Positions 61,025 through 64,000 of a stretch of DNA of 64,000 nt are shown here, in pieces (the stretch's first letter is position 1; the number at the start of each line of letters is the position of its first letter). Under the pieces are notes generated by a model, which searched no databases, was not told the DNA's origin, and was given only the letters and a program-made list of their open reading frames with translations. Both the position numbers and the translations under genes were made by a program. Source of the stretch: Bacteroidia bacterium (lineage in GTDB: Bacteria > Bacteroidota > Bacteroidia > Chitinophagales > Saprospiraceae); assembly GCA_030426765.1 (NCBI GenBank), contig JAUHXV010000004.1, positions 1 through 64,000 on the forward strand, written 5' to 3'.

Positions 61025-63175
61025 ATGAAAACATTTCTTTTTCTTGCGCTGCCGGCAATCGTCGTATTGTATGGTTGTGCATCCGATAACACGAATTCTC
61101 AAAAATTGACATATCCCGAAACGGAAAAGACTGATCATGTAGACACCTACCACGGAGTAGATGTCCCCGATCCTTACCGATGGCTTGAAGATGATACTTC
61201 CGCAGCGACTACAGCCTGGGTGACCGCACAAAACGAAGTCACATTCGGTTTTCTCGATCAGATTGAATGGCGATCCAAACTCAAATCTCGCATTGAATCA
61301 CTGGTAGATTACGAACGGATTTCTGCACCTTACAAACGCGGTGATTTTGAATACTATTACCGAAATTCCGGTCTTCAAAATCACAGTGTACTATTTAGAA
61401 AGCCGGTCGACAATAAAGACGCGGAACCAGAAGTATACCTGGATCCAAATACATTTTCTGAAGATGGTACGACCGGATTATCCGGGGTTTCGTTTACTGA
61501 AGATGGAACACTCTCCGCACACCTCGTAACCGAAGGCGGATCTGACTGGAGAAAAGTAATCGTCATGAACGCCCTCACCAAAGAAGTCATCGAAGACACC
61601 CTGATCAATGTCAAATTCAGCGGTACGTCCTGGTATAAAAATGAAGGGTTTTACTACAGCAGCTATGACAATCCGAAAGATGGAAGTCAGTTAAGCGGAA
61701 AGACCCAACATCACAAACTCTATTATCACAAACTGGGCACACCACAATCCGATGATGTATTAGTGTTTGGAGGAGAAAAACAACCCAATCGTTATATCGG
61801 CGGATATGTCACCGAAGACAATAACTACCTCATCATTTCGTCGGCAGAAAATACAAGCGGAAATCAGTTGTACGTCAAATCCCTGAACGCCCCGGATAGT
61901 CCGTTGATTCAAATCGATGATGACTATTTTTCAGAAATTAACTATGTCGATCACGAGGGAACGCGCTTTTTATTTTCCACCAATATCGATGCACCGAATT
62001 ATCGCGTGTTTGCCGTAGATATATCCAATCCGGATAAGACGAACTGGAAAGATGTAATTCCTGAAACGAAAAACGTTCTGATAGCCGGTTCAGGAGGAGG
62101 TTATTTGTTTGCAAAATATCTGATCGATGCCAAAACCGCTGTCAAGCAATACGACCTGAATGGAAAGCTGGTGCGCGACATCGAGCTGCCGGGTATCGGT
62201 ACAGCATCGGGCTTTGGTGCTAAGAAAAATGAGAAGGATTTTTACTATTCTTTCACGTCATTTACAGATCCATCGTCCATCTATCACTACGACATGGAGA
62301 CTGGTGTTTCGACGCTTTACCTGCAGCCGAAAGTTGATTTTACACCTGAGGACTATGAGACCAAACAGATCTTTTATACCAGTAAGGACGGTACCAAAGT
62401 GCCGATGTTTATCGTGTACAAAAAAGGTATCGAGCTCGACGGCACCAACCCGACGATGCTGTATGCTTACGGTGGATTTAATGTTAGCCTGACGCCCAAT
62501 TTCAGTTCCATGCGAGTGGCCTGGCTGGAGCAAGGAGGCATCTGGGCGCAACCTAATCTGCGCGGCGGAGGTGAATATGGGGAAGAGTGGCATGAAGCCG
62601 GCACCAAAATGAAAAAGCAGAATGTCTTTGATGACTTCATCGCCGCTGCCGAATACCTCATTAAAGAGAAGTATACTTCCTCTGATCGTCTGGCCATTTT
62701 TGGTGGGTCAAATGGAGGATTGCTCGTTGGCGCTACCATGACGCAACGGCCGGATCTGATGAAAGTGGCGATTCCGGCGGTCGGTGTAATGGACATGCTG
62801 CGGTACCACACATTTACGGCAGGAGCAGGATGGTCAGCAGACTATGGTACAGCCGAGGATTCCAAAGAGATGTTTGAATATCTCAGAACGTACAGCCCTG
62901 TCCATGCATTGAAACCAGGGACATCTTATCCTGCCACACTGGTCACAACTGCTGATCATGATGACCGGGTGGTACCGGCGCATTCGTTTAAGTTTGCCGC
63001 TACCCTCCAGGCGTCTCAGGCCGGCGATGCGCCTGTGCTGATCCGGATTCAGACCAAAGCGGGTCATGGATCGGTATCTACAACACAACAAATTGAATTA
63101 CAAACAGATATGTTTGCCTTTGCCTGGGAAAATATGGGGTTTGAACCTGATTTTTCTGAGGTGGTGAAAGATTAA
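61025..63175 (+). CDS. Prolyl oligopeptidase family (S9A) lipoprotein
   Basis: A 716-aa serine peptidase. The N-terminus MKTFLFLALPAIVVLYGC is a lipoprotein signal with lipid-anchored Cys18, so it acts in the envelope. The PEP family opening VPDPYRWLED (47-56) precedes a beta-propeller (about 85-420). The alpha/beta-hydrolase domain carries Ser562 in FGGSNGGLL, the Asp in TADHDDRVVP and the His in KAGHGS. Such enzymes cut short peptides after proline. The gene is flanked by a clear terminator. Confidence 0.95.
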   Translation: MKTFLFLALPAIVVLYGCASDNTNSQKLTYPETEKTDHVDTYHGVDVPDPYRWLEDDTSAATTAWVTAQNEVTFGFLDQIEWRSKLKSRIESLVDYERISAPYKRGDFEYYYRNSGLQNHSVLFRKPVDNKDAEPEVYLDPNTFSEDGTTGLSGVSFTEDGTLSAHLVTEGGSDWRKVIVMNALTKEVIEDTLINVKFSGTSWYKNEGFYYSSYDNPKDGSQLSGKTQHHKLYYHKLGTPQSDDVLVFGGEKQPNRYIGGYVTEDNNYLIISSAENTSGNQLYVKSLNAPDSPLIQIDDDYFSEINYVDHEGTRFLFSTNIDAPNYRVFAVDISNPDKTNWKDVIPETKNVLIAGSGGGYLFAKYLIDAKTAVKQYDLNGKLVRDIELPGIGTASGFGAKKNEKDFYYSFTSFTDPSSIYHYDMETGVSTLYLQPKVDFTPEDYETKQIFYTSKDGTKVPMFIVYKKGIELDGTNPTMLYAYGGFNVSLTPNFSSMRVAWLEQGGIWAQPNLRGGGEYGEEWHEAGTKMKKQNVFDDFIAAAEYLIKEKYTSSDRLAIFGGSNGGLLVGATMTQRPDLMKVAIPAVGVMDMLRYHTFTAGAGWSADYGTAEDSKEMFEYLRTYSPVHALKPGTSYPATLVTTADHDDRVVPAHSFKFAATLQASQAGDAPVLIRIQTKAGHGSVSTTQQIELQTDMFAFAWENMGFEPDFSEVVKD

Positions 63176-63181
63176 AATGTG

Positions 63182-63210
63182 GGCCCGGATTTTCCGGGCC
63201 TTCGTTTTTT
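63182..63210 (+). terminator. Intrinsic terminator after the prolyl oligopeptidase gene
   Basis: GGCCCGGA-TTT-TCCGGGCC (eight pairs) is followed by TTCGTTTTTT, seven bases after the stop codon. Confidence 0.9.
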
Positions 63211-63280
63211 ATAACCTGTCCGGAGGATTATATAAATATTGAATAATGGCTATCTTAGCCCCAATAATTTAAAATCTGAG

Positions 63281-63400
63281 ATGGAAACTCCCAACTATAG
63301 TCGAAAAGGAAGCTGCTTCCTTCAATTTGTTCTCTTTTTCGTCCTTTTCATCGTAATGTTGATTTGGATCTATTACAAGAACTTCGCACTCACCTTCTAA
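63281..63400 (+). CDS. Small single-pass membrane protein, 39 aa (hypothetical)
   Basis: ATG at 63,281 to TAA at 63,400 encodes METPNYSRKGSCFLQFV followed by a hydrophobic run (LFFVLFIVMLIWIYY) and a short KNFALTF tail. That is a basic N-terminus, one membrane helix and a short tail, typical of small membrane proteins. It sits between the terminator of the prolyl oligopeptidase gene and the convergent kinase gene. I do not recognise a family, and the ORF could be fortuitous. Confidence 0.5.
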   Translation: METPNYSRKGSCFLQFVLFFVLFIVMLIWIYYKNFALTF

Positions 63401-63418
63401 TTAGAAGTATTCCCCTTA

Positions 63419-64000
63419 TTACAGAATAGGCGATTGAAAGTTTACCAGGTGGGTAAACTTATCTAACCTGTTTTGGACCTGTACATTCGTCAGGCCTCGC
63501 AGGCCTTCGGTCCCAAATTTCTCGACGCAGAAAGAAGCCATAGCGGATCCGCAAACGATCCCTTGTTTCAATACTTCAAATGAGATATGATCGCGGCTGG
63601 CAATAAATCCCATCAGACCGCCGGCAAATGTATCCCCGGCTCCGGTAGGATCCTGCACTTCAGTCAGGGGTAAGGCAGGAGCAAAAAACACCTGATTTTC
63701 CCCAAACAACAATGCGCCGTGTTCTCCTTTTTTGATCACCAGGTATTTAGGCCCCATCGCGGTGATGACTTCGCTGGCCGTGACCAGCGAGTATTCACCT
63801 GATAGTTGTCGAGCTTCCTCATCATTGATTATGAGCAGGTCGATATGCTTTAATACATCCTTTAGGTCATCCATAGCGCTGTCCATCCAGAAATTCATCG
63901 TATCCAGGGCAATCACCTTTGGGCGTGTTTTCATTTGTGTGATCACACTCTTCTGAATGGCCGGTGTCAGGTTGCCCAGCATCACATATTCACTATTGCT
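63419..64000 (-). CDS. PfkB-family carbohydrate kinase, truncated at the window edge
   Basis: The C-terminal 193 residues of a ribokinase/PfkB-type sugar kinase. The frame is open to position 64,000, so the internal GTG at 63,985 is not the true start. DPTGAGDTFAGGLMGF holds the catalytic GAGD Asp and anion hole. INDEEARQLSG and LVIKKGEHGALLF are the usual family segments. It phosphorylates a sugar or nucleoside with ATP; the substrate cannot be told from this half. It converges on the small ORF with an 18-base gap. Confidence 0.9.
   Translation of the reverse strand, partial: SNSEYVMLGNLTPAIQKSVITQMKTRPKVIALDTMNFWMDSAMDDLKDVLKHIDLLIINDEEARQLSGEYSLVTASEVITAMGPKYLVIKKGEHGALLFGENQVFFAPALPLTEVQDPTGAGDTFAGGLMGFIASRDHISFEVLKQGIVCGSAMASFCVEKFGTEGLRGLTNVQVQNRLDKFTHLVNFQSPIL

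Overview
The window looks like a chromosome segment of a Bacteroidota bacterium, most likely of the Saprospiria (Lewinella/Haliscomenobacter-like) type. The support is indirect. Several proteins carry type IX secretion (T9SS) C-terminal sorting domains, there are SprB-like and HYR repeats, a DksA-family protein sits beside lspA, and several promoters fit the TTG...TAnnTTTG pattern of this phylum. Taxonomy is inferred from protein style; no rRNA or tRNA gene was seen.

Positions 1-42,820, two thirds of the window, hold three consecutive giant genes on the + strand with no other gene between them. The first is 5'-truncated: at least 3,976 aa of Ig-like repeats, then Asp-rich SdrD/CNA-B-like modules, with no visible sorting domain. 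The second is 6,915 aa: SprB-like units, 48 copies of a 77-aa four-cysteine repeat, HYR domains, nine 54-aa repeats, more SprB-like and Ig-like units, and a type B T9SS sorting domain. The third is 3,209 aa: a signal peptide, eleven HYR-like repeats, a dockerin-like and a cohesin-like segment, and a type A T9SS sorting domain. The main finding is that these arrays are repeats of repeats. The 48 copies form eight hexads (1,386 bp period), the nine 54-aa copies form three trimers (486 bp), and the SdrD-like modules form A/B dimers with an almost invariant 708 bp period. In the 77-aa array the protein is nearly constant while synonymous codons have diverged widely. In the 267-bp array of the first gene the DNA itself is still nearly identical.

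From 42.9 to 53.1 kb there are ordinary chromosomal genes: a WecA/TagO-type glycan initiator, an acyl desaturase, an OsmC protein, an ABC ATPase/permease pair whose permease has a histidine-rich loop, a T9SS-tagged intradiol dioxygenase, a VanX-like lipoprotein dipeptidase, a MoxR ATPase, an SRPBCC protein, a DUF1761 protein and the tRNA hydroxylase TrhO.

From 53.5 to 64 kb lie a fusion of a histone H1-like Lys/Ala/Pro-rich tail to a DksA-like domain, lspA, two ArsR-like regulators, tsaB, an S41 protease, a rhomboid protease, a prolyl oligopeptidase lipoprotein, a 39-codon membrane ORF and a truncated PfkB kinase. Two gene-free stretches (44,040-44,530 and 59,512-60,276) carry related hairpin repeats and low-complexity sequence. 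The second holds five copies of a 20-bp hairpin spaced 59-60 bp apart.
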